This document shows, one piece after another, positions 7,711 through 16,669 of a stretch of DNA of 49,954 bases (position 1 is the first letter of the stretch; each line of letters starts with the position of its first letter). Location of the stretch: positions 1 to 49,954 of the forward strand of contig JBGTEJ010000014.1 of assembly GCA_041747855.1 (NCBI GenBank). The letters are read 5' to 3'. The translations under genes and the position numbers were made by a program. The notes beneath the pieces are model-generated. The model was not told the DNA's origin and ran no database searches. It saw nothing but the letters and a program-made list of their open reading frames with translations. This DNA is from ZC4RG35 sp041747855 (GTDB taxonomy: Bacteria; Actinomycetota; Acidimicrobiia; Spongiisociales; ZC4RG35).

Positions 7711-10605
7711 TCAACGCTCTCGGGCGATGTGCTCAAGCTTGTCGCTCAACTCCTCGAATAGGTCCGAACTAGTAACAGGCTCGTAGTCCGGCTCCTCGCC
7801 GGACTCCCCGAGCCCGGCCTCGATCTGCGAGCGGAAATCTCGGGCCGCCGCGCTTCGGCTTTCCAACGGTGCCCAGCCATGCTCTCGATAAACCTGCTCG
7901 ACATGGCGGAGGAGTCGAGCTGCCAGGGACCAATCACGTTGCGCGATCAGAGTGGGCAATGCCCCGAACGCCGCCTGTGCGAAGTAGACCCCCCTCTGGC
8001 CCGACACGAGGCTCAACGCCTCCAATGACACTTCCGCTGCCCTTTGGGGTTTTCCCCATCTTCCTTCAACCAGTGCCTTCTGAATCAGGGCCCCGGTCAG
8101 AACCCGGCGGTCGTCGGTGTGTCGGGCCAGGGTCACCGCTCGGTCGGCGCACGATCGAGCGCGGGCCTCGTCGGCATCGTGCCAGGCCACCATGGACAGG
8201 TGTCGTTGAATCGAGACCGCCCGAGGTCCGTCGGGCTGTTCGAACATTCGGGCCGCCTCGGTGAGGTTTGCGCGGGCTGCAGAGGTGTCGGCACGCTGGG
8301 CTTCCTCGATTCCGATCTGAAGCATGCACTCGGCGACCTGAACGAGGTCACCAACCTCGCGGAACGCGAGCATCGCCCTGCTCATCAGGTCAGCCCCTTC
8401 ACTGGGCCGACGTGCGAGTTCAGCTCTTCCCAGCCCGTATAGGGCCAAACCCTCCAAGCGTCGGTGGTTTCTGGCCTCGGCCACCTTCTGAAGCTGTTGG
8501 TAGAGATTCACCGAACGTTCGTAATCGCCGATGAAGAACGCCACGGCTCCGGCTGCCTCGAGTGCTTTGGCTCGGTGCTCTTCGTCGAGTTCGGATGCGA
8601 GGCACTCAGATAGCCAACGCTGACCCTCCCACCCCTGGTAACGCCCCACCCAGAACGGAAGCAGCCCGACTACCACTTCTGAGGCCAGGTCGGGCTTCCC
8701 GATGTCGAGGAGGTGCCGCACGGCTATACGGAAATCGGCGATGGTCTCCTCCACCAGGGCGAGTGCGGTCGCCTGCTCGGGGCCCCTGGACGAGGCCTCG
8801 GCTGATCGGGCCCGCTCGACGAACCAGATCGCGTGTCGGTCCTTTAGCGCTCGGATTCTGGCGGGTTTGAGTCGGGCCGCTCCGAAGTCCCTCAGAGGCC
8901 CGAGAATTCGGTATCCGAGGAGACCCCTCGGGGATCGCTCCGGGGCGAAGAGTGAAGCTTCGACAAGCCTCCCAATCGTGGCTGCCGCCGCTTGCTGGGT
9001 TGCTTTGGGCAGGCAGACACGGTGGAAGGCGTCTGCTGTGAAGATCGATCCGAAAACTGAGCCAGCCGCGAAGGCTGCTTGATCCTCTGGGCCTAGAAGG
9101 TCGACGCTCCAGGCCACCGCTTCGAAGACCGAACTGTGGTGGGGCGGGTCGCTTGTCGCCCGGAAGGCTGGAGGGGTCAGAGTGAGGCTGGCAACTCGAT
9201 TCAACGCGATTGACGGCACCCAGCTGGCTGCGAGTTCGAGGGCCAAGGGGATGCCCCCGGTACTTCTGCAGACGTCGAGCAACTCCTGGGAGTCGGCTTC
9301 TCGAAGGGAGATCGTCGGGTCGGCGGTGCGGACCCGGTCGGCGAACAATTGAGCTGCTGGAGACTCCCAAAGATCTTCCGGGGTGCTCGGCAACGACAGC
9401 TCTCTCAAGGGCCAGACAACCTCTTCGCTGACACCGAGACGGACCCGGCTCGTCGCCAGAACCCTCAGCCGGCTCCCGTGGGCCCTGGGTGCGAGGAAGC
9501 GGCGAACACTGGCCAGCAAATGCTCACAGTTGTCGAGTATCAAAAGTGCTGGACGGGATGACAGATACTGATAGAGGTGTTCCAGGGTTTCGATGTGCTC
9601 GGTCACCGACATCGCGGATGCAATGGTCCCTGACGTGTCGGTGTCGCTGGTAGCGCCCGTCAGTCGGGCCAGCCACACACCTCCAGGGAATGCCTCGATC
9701 CCCCGAATGGCAGCCTCGAGGGCCAGACGGCTCTTACCGATTCCGGGTGCTCCGGTGATCGTGACCATGTGGCTGCGTGACAGCATGTCGAGCACGGCTT
9801 CGATGTCGTCGTCTCGCCCGATGAAGGTCGAATCGACCTCTGGGAGGTTGTTGGGGACCGTGGTGGCAACGGTCATCAGGGTGGGGTCCTGAAGGAGGAC
9901 CTTCTCCTCGAGGTTTTGCAACCGTGGCCCGGGTTCCAGGCCCAACTCATCCCCCAGGATCGTTTTCGCCTCTTTGAATGCATTGAGAGCATCTACCTGT
10001 CTTCCGGCCAGGTAGTAGGCGTGTATCAGTTCCTCCCACATCGGCTCGTTGAATGGGTTCTCCTCGACGATGCGCCGAAGATGCGCAATCGATTCGGAGA
10101 CACGCCCCTGCAGAGTCAGAGCTCGGGCCAACGTGGCTCCTGCGGTCGTGGCCAGTTCACTGAGCCGGGCCCGTTCGGCTCTTGCGGCGTCGACCTCCTC
10201 GAGGTCCTGGTAAGGAGTGCCCCTCCACATACCGCTGGCGCGACCGGCGAGGTCCGAGGCCTCACGGAAGTGTCCGCGGCCCAGCGCCGCTGACGCATCG
10301 GTGACCAGCGCGGAGAACTCGGGGACATCGAACTCGCTTCCGTTCAGATTCAGTAGATATCGGCCACGACCGGAGGTTGTGACATCGGGGATCTGCCTAC
10401 GCACCGCAGAGAGGTGGACGTGGAGGGTGCTCCTTGCAGTGTTGGGTGGAGAGTCGCCCCACATCCAATCCACCAGTGTGTCAGTGGTCACCGATGTCTC
10501 TGGGTGTAGAAGGAGACATGCAAGTAGGCGACGGTGAGCTGGTCGGAGCGAGAGCGAGTCGCCGTTGACCTTTACGGTGAGCGGACCAAGCGCCTCGAAT
10601 CTCAG
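7711..10605 (-). CDS. AfsR-like SARP regulator (winged helix, BTAD, NB-ARC, TPR), CTG start
   Basis: A transcription activator of about 964 residues. Order: OmpR-type winged helix (1-95), bacterial transcriptional activator domain with TPR-like helices (100-240), NB-ARC ATPase (about 262-560; Walker A GAPGIGKS near 285, Walker B ALLILDNCEHLL), and helical repeats to the end. The first canonical start, GTG 10491, would remove 38 residues of the winged helix (LRFEALGPLTVKVNGD and RPAHRRLLACLLLH), which match the SARP N-terminus. In that frame no ATG, GTG or TTG lies between 10491 and the stop at 10645-10647, so I place the start at CTG 10605, behind a weak GGGGG. Relatives such as AfsR bind 11-bp-phased direct repeats; five such sites lie in this block. 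Confidence 0.9.
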   Translation of the reverse strand: MRFEALGPLTVKVNGDSLSLRPAHRRLLACLLLHPETSVTTDTLVDWMWGDSPPNTARSTLHVHLSAVRRQIPDVTTSGRGRYLLNLNGSEFDVPEFSALVTDASAALGRGHFREASDLAGRASGMWRGTPYQDLEEVDAARAERARLSELATTAGATLARALTLQGRVSESIAHLRRIVEENPFNEPMWEELIHAYYLAGRQVDALNAFKEAKTILGDELGLEPGPRLQNLEEKVLLQDPTLMTVATTVPNNLPEVDSTFIGRDDDIEAVLDMLSRSHMVTITGAPGIGKSRLALEAAIRGIEAFPGGVWLARLTGATSDTDTSGTIASAMSVTEHIETLEHLYQYLSSRPALLILDNCEHLLASVRRFLAPRAHGSRLRVLATSRVRLGVSEEVVWPLRELSLPSTPEDLWESPAAQLFADRVRTADPTISLREADSQELLDVCRSTGGIPLALELAASWVPSIALNRVASLTLTPPAFRATSDPPHHSSVFEAVAWSVDLLGPEDQAAFAAGSVFGSIFTADAFHRVCLPKATQQAAAATIGRLVEASLFAPERSPRGLLGYRILGPLRDFGAARLKPARIRALKDRHAIWFVERARSAEASSRGPEQATALALVEETIADFRIAVRHLLDIGKPDLASEVVVGLLPFWVGRYQGWEGQRWLSECLASELDEEHRAKALEAAGAVAFFIGDYERSVNLYQQLQKVAEARNHRRLEGLALYGLGRAELARRPSEGADLMSRAMLAFREVGDLVQVAECMLQIGIEEAQRADTSAARANLTEAARMFEQPDGPRAVSIQRHLSMVAWHDADEARARSCADRAVTLARHTDDRRVLTGALIQKALVEGRWGKPQRAAEVSLEALSLVSGQRGVYFAQAAFGALPTLIAQRDWSLAARLLRHVEQVYREHGWAPLESRSAAARDFRSQIEAGLGESGEEPDYEPVTSSDLFEELSDKLEHIARER

Positions 10606-10793
10606 TGGAAACCCCCAGTGGTGGGGGGCGAACCTTACAGCTGCCTACCTGGGCGCGCTCAAGTGGCCCGCAGGGGCACTCTACGGCCGACACCGTCCTT
10701 TTAGATCAAGTGGGCGGATCCTCTCCATTCACCGCCCGGATCGCCGGTTGGCCGAGTTCCGGGCTGGGTGGTCGCAACGTCATTTTTGGCCGT

Positions 10794-11357
10794 TCAGCCC
10801 CCGGCGCAGGTCACCTCGAATGTGCCCGACACCGGACCACCGCCATCGGCGCTGACGAAGTTCGCGGTCCCGTGGGTGTGGCGCCCGTCGATCGAAAAGC
10901 TCTCGACGCCACTCCCATCCGCCTTACGCGAGTCCGCCACCCAAACGGCGCCGCCCAAAGTGTCCGCTCCTACGGCGATCACGGGAACCTCGCCGGGTAG
11001 CCCGGTCCCTTCCCTGATCAGAACCAGGTGGACTCCCACATACCCGTCGGGCACAGTTGGTACTCCGGCCACATCCACCCAGGTCAGTGCCACATTGAAG
11101 TACCCCGAACCGAAGAGACTTGGAGCACAGCTATTGCGAGGGGATCCGGTGTCCTTGAACTGATATATCTCTTCTCCAACGGTGATGGTTGCCTCACTCA
11201 CGTCGACCTGGCGTGTGCCACCGGTTCCGGACGTGGTGGTAGTTGTTGCCTGAGCTGACCCACCCTGAGTGGTAGGGGTCTCACCTGGAGATCCGCCACA
11301 TGCAGAGAGGCCAAGGGCAACCAGGGTGGAGGCCAGAATGTGACTCGTCAGACTCAT
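10794..11357 (-). CDS. Lipoprotein of a local paralogous family (187-aa type)
   Basis: A 187-residue lipoprotein with signal peptide and lipobox LGLSAC-GGSPG, a Thr-rich linker to about residue 48, then a compact beta-rich domain. Landmarks: ATITVGEEIYQF, SCAPSLFGSGYFNV, and the final strand GTFEVTCAGG. It aligns by eye with the 214-aa lipoprotein encoded just upstream (RCEPDFFGRGQFWV and ATFDITCPG), including both Cys residues, which could form one disulfide. A strong ribosome-binding site (GGGAGG) lies five bases before the ATG. It follows the upstream paralogue after 59 bases and probably shares its promoter (site B). Function unknown. Confidence 0.83.
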   Translation of the reverse strand: MSLTSHILASTLVALGLSACGGSPGETPTTQGGSAQATTTTTSGTGGTRQVDVSEATITVGEEIYQFKDTGSPRNSCAPSLFGSGYFNVALTWVDVAGVPTVPDGYVGVHLVLIREGTGLPGEVPVIAVGADTLGGAVWVADSRKADGSGVESFSIDGRHTHGTANFVSADGGGPVSGTFEVTCAGG

Positions 11358-11416
11358 GTCCGCCTCCCTCCTGTGACTCGTGTCGGCGTTTTATGCCGTC
11401 TCATCTTGTTCTCACC

Positions 11417-12061
11417 TCAACCGGGACATGTGATGTCGAAGGTGGCGGTGAAGAATTCTCTGACGTGGTCGTACTCGTAGACGGCGACCTCGCCATAGAT
11501 CCGGTTGCCTTCGATGCTCCATGAGCCGAGATCCCCGGCGAAGTTGACGTTCTGGAGGGTCAGCTGTTCATCGTTGGCGATGAGGTAGTCGAACTCCTCT
11601 TCCGCTGAGCCGTCAGGCGGGTCTACCTGAAGGTTGAACTCGAGAGCTTCGTCGGCGGCTTCTGCGTCCTCGATCGTGGGGAACAGGCTCAGCTCCAAGG
11701 ACACTTGCGGAACCGCCTGGTTCCCGTCGGCATCGATTGCCACTGCGATCACCCAGAACTGGCCCCGGCCGAAGAAGTCCGGCTCGCACCTGGTTGGGAC
11801 CATGACACTTCCGACTCCGATCGGGATGTCATTCCGGGTGCTCAGTTCGTAGGTTGTCCCGTCGATGGTGACGGTCGCGCTGCCCTCGTCGCCGCCAGAA
11901 GCCGGTGTGGTGGTGGCCACGGTGCTGCTTCCCGATCCGCCGCTCGTTGTCGTCGTCGCTCCCGGGGCGGTCGGATCGGTGTTGCCTCCGTTGCCACCGC
12001 AGGCTGCAACGAGAACCGCGACAGCCGCGATTGCGACTCCTGCTCTAACTCGAGTGCTCAT
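11417..12061 (-). CDS. Lipoprotein of a local paralogous family (214-aa type)
   Basis: A 214-residue lipoprotein. The signal peptide ends at LVAAC-GGNGG; a linker rich in Thr, Ser and Gly runs to about residue 55. The mature domain starts with ATVTIDGTTYELS, has the Cys motif RCEPDFFGRGQFWV near residue 92, and ends with FTATFDITCPG. Both Cys positions match the paralogue encoded downstream. An AGAGGA lies four bases before the ATG. The promoter is probably site B (12128-12160), leaving a leader of about 60 bases. Secreted and membrane-anchored, ligand unknown. Confidence 0.84.
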   Translation of the reverse strand: MSTRVRAGVAIAAVAVLVAACGGNGGNTDPTAPGATTTTSGGSGSSTVATTTPASGGDEGSATVTIDGTTYELSTRNDIPIGVGSVMVPTRCEPDFFGRGQFWVIAVAIDADGNQAVPQVSLELSLFPTIEDAEAADEALEFNLQVDPPDGSAEEEFDYLIANDEQLTLQNVNFAGDLGSWSIEGNRIYGEVAVYEYDHVREFFTATFDITCPG

Positions 12062-12127
12062 TGTTTCCTCTCGTCGTTCAAGCGTTTGGACTGGTGGATG
12101 GGGGCACTAACTGCCCATTGCTTGCCA

Positions 12128-12160
12128 ACCTAAGAGAACCCCATTAACGAACCCTTAACG
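12128..12160 (-). promoter_or_regulatory. SARP/PhoP-type direct-repeat promoter (site B)
   Basis: On the minus strand: CGTTAAG (12160-12154), GGTT, CGTTAAT (12149-12143), nine bases ending CTC, then TTAGGT (12133-12128). It has the same spacing as site C and the same CTC-TTAGGT at the -10 position. It faces the two-gene lipoprotein unit at 12061-10794. Confidence 0.62.
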
Positions 12161-12200
12161 TGTCGCGGATGGCTGTGAGGACGATGAGCGAGCTCTCTCT

Positions 12201-15200
12201 TCACCGCCTCCAGGGTGGTTTGGGGAGATCCATTGTCCGCAGGTTGCGGTCGAGCAGGCTCACGAGCTCCCTGGTCGACTTCTGAGCAGCGCAGGGGGTG
12301 ATCAGGTCGTTGGCGTCGGCCCTGGTGCCGCAGCCGTCCATCATGCTCTCCAGTACCTCAACCAGGCCCAGTGCCGCGTCTCTGTGTCCGGGCCTGATGG
12401 CCAGGTCCAGGGCCACCACGGTCGCCCTCACGAGGAGCTTGCCAAGGGCCCCGAACTTGAAGGCCTTGTTGGGCAGAGCGGCGATGTGAGCATCAAGCCA
12501 GGAAACGTCGATGCCGTCGAGTATCCCGTCACCGTCACTGTCGGGATTGTTCGGGTCGGTGCCGGTCAACGCCTCCTCGGCGTCGGTCAGACCGTCCAAG
12601 TCGGAATCGAGAGTCACCTGCAGCTCGCCCACCAGCGTCCGCAGTTCATCCGGACCTCTGATACCCAGAACCAGTAGGTGATGTGGACCCGCTTCCGCAT
12701 CCAATGGGATGGACACCGTCGCAGCAAACGTTCCATCGGCGCCCACCACCGTCGATCCCAAGAGCCTGGGCTCGGAGAACATGTAGAACCCGACTTCTGA
12801 GCCGGGCAGGAAGCCACCACCAATGACCTCGAAGCTATCCCCCGGTGAGGCGATCGGGGGGATGCCCCCGGGGACACCGTCGGCCAGCGTGGGAAGGGCT
12901 GCCACGTAGACGTTGAAGGTGCGGGACGTCGAATTGGCGGGGTTGTCGTTCTGAGTAGCAGTGACGGTGACCTCGAACACCCCAGGTCCCTGATCCACAG
13001 TCGGGGTCAGGATGAAGATGCCGTTCAGGAGCGCGTTTGGGGGAACGCCGTCCCACGTGATCGTGAACTGGTCTCCTTCGGGATCGTGGATCACCGGAAC
13101 GACAACGATTTCCTCCCCGACCAAGCCGAAGACGTCGGATATGGGTTCGATCATCGGGGGAAGGTTGATGTCGTTGACCGTGACGGTGAAGGTCGCTGTG
13201 TCGAAGTTGTCAGGGTTGTCGTCCTGGGTGGCGGTGACAGTGACTTCGAAGATCATGTCGGCATGTTCGGGCAGTGGCGTGAACGGGATGACCCCGTTGA
13301 TGATGCCGTTGGGAAGACCTTGGATTGTCTTCGTGAATGGATCGCCCTCCGGATCGGTCACGACTACCGGGATCTCGATGAACTCACCAACTTCAAGCAC
13401 AACATCCTCAATAGGTTCGATCACCGGGGGAAGGTTGGGGATCGGCTGGTTGCCGAAGTCGGCCCCGGTGAAGTTGGCGCCCGAAGCGAGGCTCATCCGA
13501 TGTGCGCCCTCGTTCGATGCGGGGAATGTCTGTTGGTAGCCCCCGGGGACGATCTCCCGGACGACCCACTCACCGGGCACCAGCCCGGCGAACTCATACC
13601 CGCCGGAAGAATCGGTGGTCGCCGTGGGTTCGCCAAGGTCGAGCATCCCGTTGTCGTCGAGGTCGAGGTAGATGGTGACATCGGGTAGCAGCGCCTCATC
13701 GTCATCCTGTACCCCATCGCCATCGCCGTCCTCCCACTTAACCCCACTGATTGTGGCCAGAGCTTCAAGGGAGACGACCACGTGGTCGGTGACGCCGATG
13801 GTTTCGATGATGGTAATGAAGACGGGGGTGGGGACCTCGATGGTGACGGTGTCGGTGACTCCGATGATCTCGTTGATGGTTATGACAACCGGATGGGGAT
13901 CCGGGTCAACCGGATCGGTGACGGTGATGGTGACCGTGTCGTTGACCCCGACGTTCTCGTCGATCGTGATGACGACTGCGATGGGGACCTCGATGGTGAG
14001 CGTGACGGAGTCGGTGACCCCAATGGTCTCAGTAATGGAGATGACAACGGGGGATGGAAAGCTGAGGTTGATGGTGACGGTGTCGTTGACTCCAATCGTC
14101 TCGGAGACCACTATCAGGATCGGGTCAGGATCGGGGTCGACCGGTTCGGTGACGGTGACCGTGAACACCTGGTTCGCCACGTTGCTTCCTGATCGCGCAG
14201 TGACCTGGAACTGGTGGGAGCCGATCTGCTGTTCGGTCGGTGTCCATCGGAACACGGCTGTGAGACCATCCGGCGTCGTGGCTACATCACCGAGAGCCGC
14301 TCCTGCTGGTCCAGATAGAAACAAGCTGACACCGGTGAGGAGAGTGGTCACGGTGATGATAACGCTTAGCTCGCCGCCCGCCTCGACGGTTTGGGCTTCG
14401 ATGGGCTCGATGACAAGGGACTCCAGGACCCGAATGGAGACCTGGAACGGAACCGTGTTCGTACCGTCTGACACCACCATGTGGGCCACGTGGGTACCCA
14501 CCTGGGCCAGGGTTGGCTGCCAGGTGAGGCTCCCGAGAGCGTCGTCCCATTGCGCACCGGGAGGCAGGCCATTCCACTGAACGGCAAAGGTGTCCCCGTC
14601 GAAATCGGTGATCACCGGCTGATAGGTCAATGTCTGACCGACTGTCACCTGCAGCCCGATGAGTGGCGAACCGTCGAACATCGTGGCGCCTTCGACTTCG
14701 GGCGGGTAATCGATGTCGTAGGACCCGCCTATGTCCCATATGACCGCCCGTCCGCCGGAGGTACCGGATACAAGGCCCTGATGGTTGATATCGCGTGCTT
14801 CAGACGTGTTGGTGCCAGGAAGATGACCGAGTGGTTCCATGACGCCCACATCAGACCTCCACAGGAAGGCCGACCGGGGCTGGTCGGGATTTGTCGAGTC
14901 GCCGCTCCACCCGACCACCCACCCGTCACTGTTCACCCCCCAGGCGTTGCTATGTGTTGCTCCTCCGAGGGTGCCGAGGTGGATCGGATCGGCACCGGGA
15001 CCCGGCCAGTAGACAGCTGTTGTAACTCCTTGGGAGGGCACAGTCCATCCGGCGATCTGGTGATTCTCGCTGATACTTCGTCCGTTCCCTCCCACGAGTT
15101 CGACGAATCCCCCACCAGGACTCCAGGTCCAGCCTGTCCCGACCGCAACTCCACCGCCGATGTCCAACGCCGTGAAACCTCTTCCGTCCGGAGTTGGTGG

Positions 15201-15785
15201 GATGAGAAGAAACTCGTACCCACCGAATCCGTTTGGCGTTGCATAGAAGCTGCAGTCGCCCGACAGCGGCGTCGGATGACACAGATTGGCGGGGTCGGAG
15301 ACATGTACCACCCCAACGATTCGCCCGGCATCGTCGATGCCGTTCACCGAGGGGACCCCTATTCCCGGAGTGTATCCGGGCGGCAGACCCATGTCGCGGG
15401 CGCCGGTGTCCTCCTCCCAGACGAAGAACCGGAAGAAGCCGGAGCCGACGTAGGTCCCGACAGCAGTACCGGAGGCGTTCATATCATGGATCCGGAACCC
15501 CTCGCCGCTCGGAATGGAGACTCGGATCGGGAGGTTCACTCCCGTCCAGACATCGGCGCCTTCCATGGTCCCCCCGGTGTTGATGCCGACCCAGCCGTCG
15601 TCGTTGATCGCCACCGCATTCGAGTTGAACTCGTTGGTGTATGGCACGGTCAGGATGTGTACACCCTCAGTCGACTGGTCATCGATCGGCGCTGCCGCGA
15701 CCCTTGCAACTGGAAGGAGCGCCGCCACCAGGGCGAGTGCCAGCAGAACCCGACCGAGTCTTGGTGGCCTGGGTCGCGCTCTCAT
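12201..15785 (-). CDS. Giant secreted repeat protein (HAF, Ig-like, ETIGVTD repeats, SdrB, TSP3)
   Basis: A 1194-residue exported protein with an N-terminal Sec signal (cleavage near ARVAAA). Residues about 40-360 contain HAF-type extracellular repeats (for example AVAINDDGWVGIN, VNGIDDAGRIVG, AWGVNSDGWVVGWS). Then come putative Ig-like domains (about 365-545), five copies of an (E)TIGV(T/N)D(T/S)VTI motif (about 558-668), an SdrB-like domain (SGVKWEDGDGDGVQDDDE to WVVREIVPGGYQQTF, about 680-765), more Ig-like repeats, and a calcium-binding TSP3-like stretch (DSDLDGLTDAEE and DSDGDGILDG, about 1060-1092). No C-terminal anchor is visible, so it may be released or held by partners. Its ATG overlaps the stop of the upstream lipoprotein gene by four bases, which suggests translational coupling. 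Likely a surface or matrix structural protein. Confidence 0.85.
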   Translation of the reverse strand: MRARPRPPRLGRVLLALALVAALLPVARVAAAPIDDQSTEGVHILTVPYTNEFNSNAVAINDDGWVGINTGGTMEGADVWTGVNLPIRVSIPSGEGFRIHDMNASGTAVGTYVGSGFFRFFVWEEDTGARDMGLPPGYTPGIGVPSVNGIDDAGRIVGVVHVSDPANLCHPTPLSGDCSFYATPNGFGGYEFLLIPPTPDGRGFTALDIGGGVAVGTGWTWSPGGGFVELVGGNGRSISENHQIAGWTVPSQGVTTAVYWPGPGADPIHLGTLGGATHSNAWGVNSDGWVVGWSGDSTNPDQPRSAFLWRSDVGVMEPLGHLPGTNTSEARDINHQGLVSGTSGGRAVIWDIGGSYDIDYPPEVEGATMFDGSPLIGLQVTVGQTLTYQPVITDFDGDTFAVQWNGLPPGAQWDDALGSLTWQPTLAQVGTHVAHMVVSDGTNTVPFQVSIRVLESLVIEPIEAQTVEAGGELSVIITVTTLLTGVSLFLSGPAGAALGDVATTPDGLTAVFRWTPTEQQIGSHQFQVTARSGSNVANQVFTVTVTEPVDPDPDPILIVVSETIGVNDTVTINLSFPSPVVISITETIGVTDSVTLTIEVPIAVVITIDENVGVNDTVTITVTDPVDPDPHPVVITINEIIGVTDTVTIEVPTPVFITIIETIGVTDHVVVSLEALATISGVKWEDGDGDGVQDDDEALLPDVTIYLDLDDNGMLDLGEPTATTDSSGGYEFAGLVPGEWVVREIVPGGYQQTFPASNEGAHRMSLASGANFTGADFGNQPIPNLPPVIEPIEDVVLEVGEFIEIPVVVTDPEGDPFTKTIQGLPNGIINGVIPFTPLPEHADMIFEVTVTATQDDNPDNFDTATFTVTVNDINLPPMIEPISDVFGLVGEEIVVVPVIHDPEGDQFTITWDGVPPNALLNGIFILTPTVDQGPGVFEVTVTATQNDNPANSTSRTFNVYVAALPTLADGVPGGIPPIASPGDSFEVIGGGFLPGSEVGFYMFSEPRLLGSTVVGADGTFAATVSIPLDAEAGPHHLLVLGIRGPDELRTLVGELQVTLDSDLDGLTDAEEALTGTDPNNPDSDGDGILDGIDVSWLDAHIAALPNKAFKFGALGKLLVRATVVALDLAIRPGHRDAALGLVEVLESMMDGCGTRADANDLITPCAAQKSTRELVSLLDRNLRTMDLPKPPWRR

Positions 15786-16027
15786 CCGTCGTCCGGGTCG
15801 GTGATCACGATGGTGACCCGGTCCGTGACGCTGATGGCGTCACCGAGACCCTCCGACGATGGTGCGGCGGTTGTCGACGGATCCAGTACAGAGGTTGTTG
15901 AAGTGGCCCTGACAGGTGCCCCGGTGGTGGCCACGGTCGAGCTTTCTACGTATGGAGGGTCGGCGGCGCAAGCAGCCAGGAGCATCAGGGAGATCGCTGG
16001 CCCATACAACCCTCGCACACGTCTCAT
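15782..16027 (-). CDS. Small lipoprotein ending in one ETIGVTD-type repeat
   Basis: An 81-residue lipoprotein: signal peptide MRRVRGLYGPAISLMLLAAC, a Thr/Ser/Pro-rich linker, and a C-terminal DAISVTDRVTIVITDPDDG. That last segment closely resembles the repeats of the giant protein encoded immediately downstream, whose start codon overlaps this stop (ATGA). A GTG at 16066, overlapping the previous gene's stop, would add 13 residues before the signal peptide and is a real alternative. The middle gene of a three-gene unit. Function unknown; it may be a membrane anchor or partner of the giant protein. Confidence 0.68.
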   Translation of the reverse strand: MRRVRGLYGPAISLMLLAACAADPPYVESSTVATTGAPVRATSTTSVLDPSTTAAPSSEGLGDAISVTDRVTIVITDPDDG

Positions 16028-16062
16028 TTTGTGTTTCACGTCGAACCAAACGCCGTTCCCTG

Positions 16063-16614
16063 TCACCCGTCTGTGAAAGAGATGAGAACCTCGAATTCGA
16101 TCAGTTGCCCTTCCAAGACCGCAACCTCGGCGACATCGGCAGAGGTGAGAATCTGGAACTCCAAGAATCCGCAGGATGTCGCTTGAGGAGTGCAGAGAAC
16201 AAGCGTCGAGCGAGCCGCGTTGATGGTCCCGTCTCTTGTCGCAGTTATCGATCCAGAGAGGCGCACTGCGCCATCCTCACTCGTCTCGACAATGAGGTCC
16301 GGCTCAGTAAGTGCACATACAAGGTCACATGGACTGCTGCCGAAGGGGAATTCAACTCCCCATCGAACAATCTCGCGTTCCCCGGTCAGAATCCTGCTGA
16401 GGGCGATGTGTGCCGTCGCCCACATCGCATTGCTGAAATCGTGGCGCGCATGAGGTGATCCATCCGGGTTGTGGACCTCGATGGTCCAGTCGCCATGGAC
16501 TGCGATCGAGTTCCCGAGCGGCGAATTGGCAGCTTCCACCGTGGGGCCACCACCGCAGGCCACCACCATTAGGGCAACCGCCATACCTAATCCAAACAAC
16601 TTCTTTTGACGCAT
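16063..16614 (-). CDS. Lipoprotein with an LSGS-ATRDGTI beta domain
   Basis: A 183-residue lipoprotein from ATG 16614, which has AAGGAG five bases upstream. The signal peptide ends at LMVVAC-GGG. The mature domain contains HDFSNAMWATAHIALSRIL near its start and RLSGSITATRDGTINAARST, two Cys around CTPQATSCGF, and a closing strand LIEFEVLISFTDG. This pattern recurs in uncharacterised bacterial and phage-associated secreted proteins that I know only as hypothetical. First gene of the unit that runs through the small lipoprotein to the giant repeat protein; its promoter is probably site C. Confidence 0.78.
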   Translation of the reverse strand: MRQKKLFGLGMAVALMVVACGGGPTVEAANSPLGNSIAVHGDWTIEVHNPDGSPHARHDFSNAMWATAHIALSRILTGEREIVRWGVEFPFGSSPCDLVCALTEPDLIVETSEDGAVRLSGSITATRDGTINAARSTLVLCTPQATSCGFLEFQILTSADVAEVAVLEGQLIEFEVLISFTDG

Positions 16615-16669
16615 GAGCGCTCCTTGATTCGATCGTGGCACCCCTCCACCGGGCCGCCTTAACCGAGGA

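Noticed and set aside
8606..9370. 254-codon frame on the minus strand within the SARP gene
   Set aside because: Another frame of the same strand as the SARP NB-ARC region; Arg/Pro/Ser-rich with no domain, while the SARP frame is fully conserved here.
14481..16076. Long open frame (531 codons) on the plus strand, opposite the giant repeat protein
   Set aside because: It lies antisense to a gene with a signal peptide, recognisable domains and coupled neighbours. Its own translation is rich in Arg/Pro/Gly/His without domain landmarks, as expected for a shadow frame in high-GC DNA.
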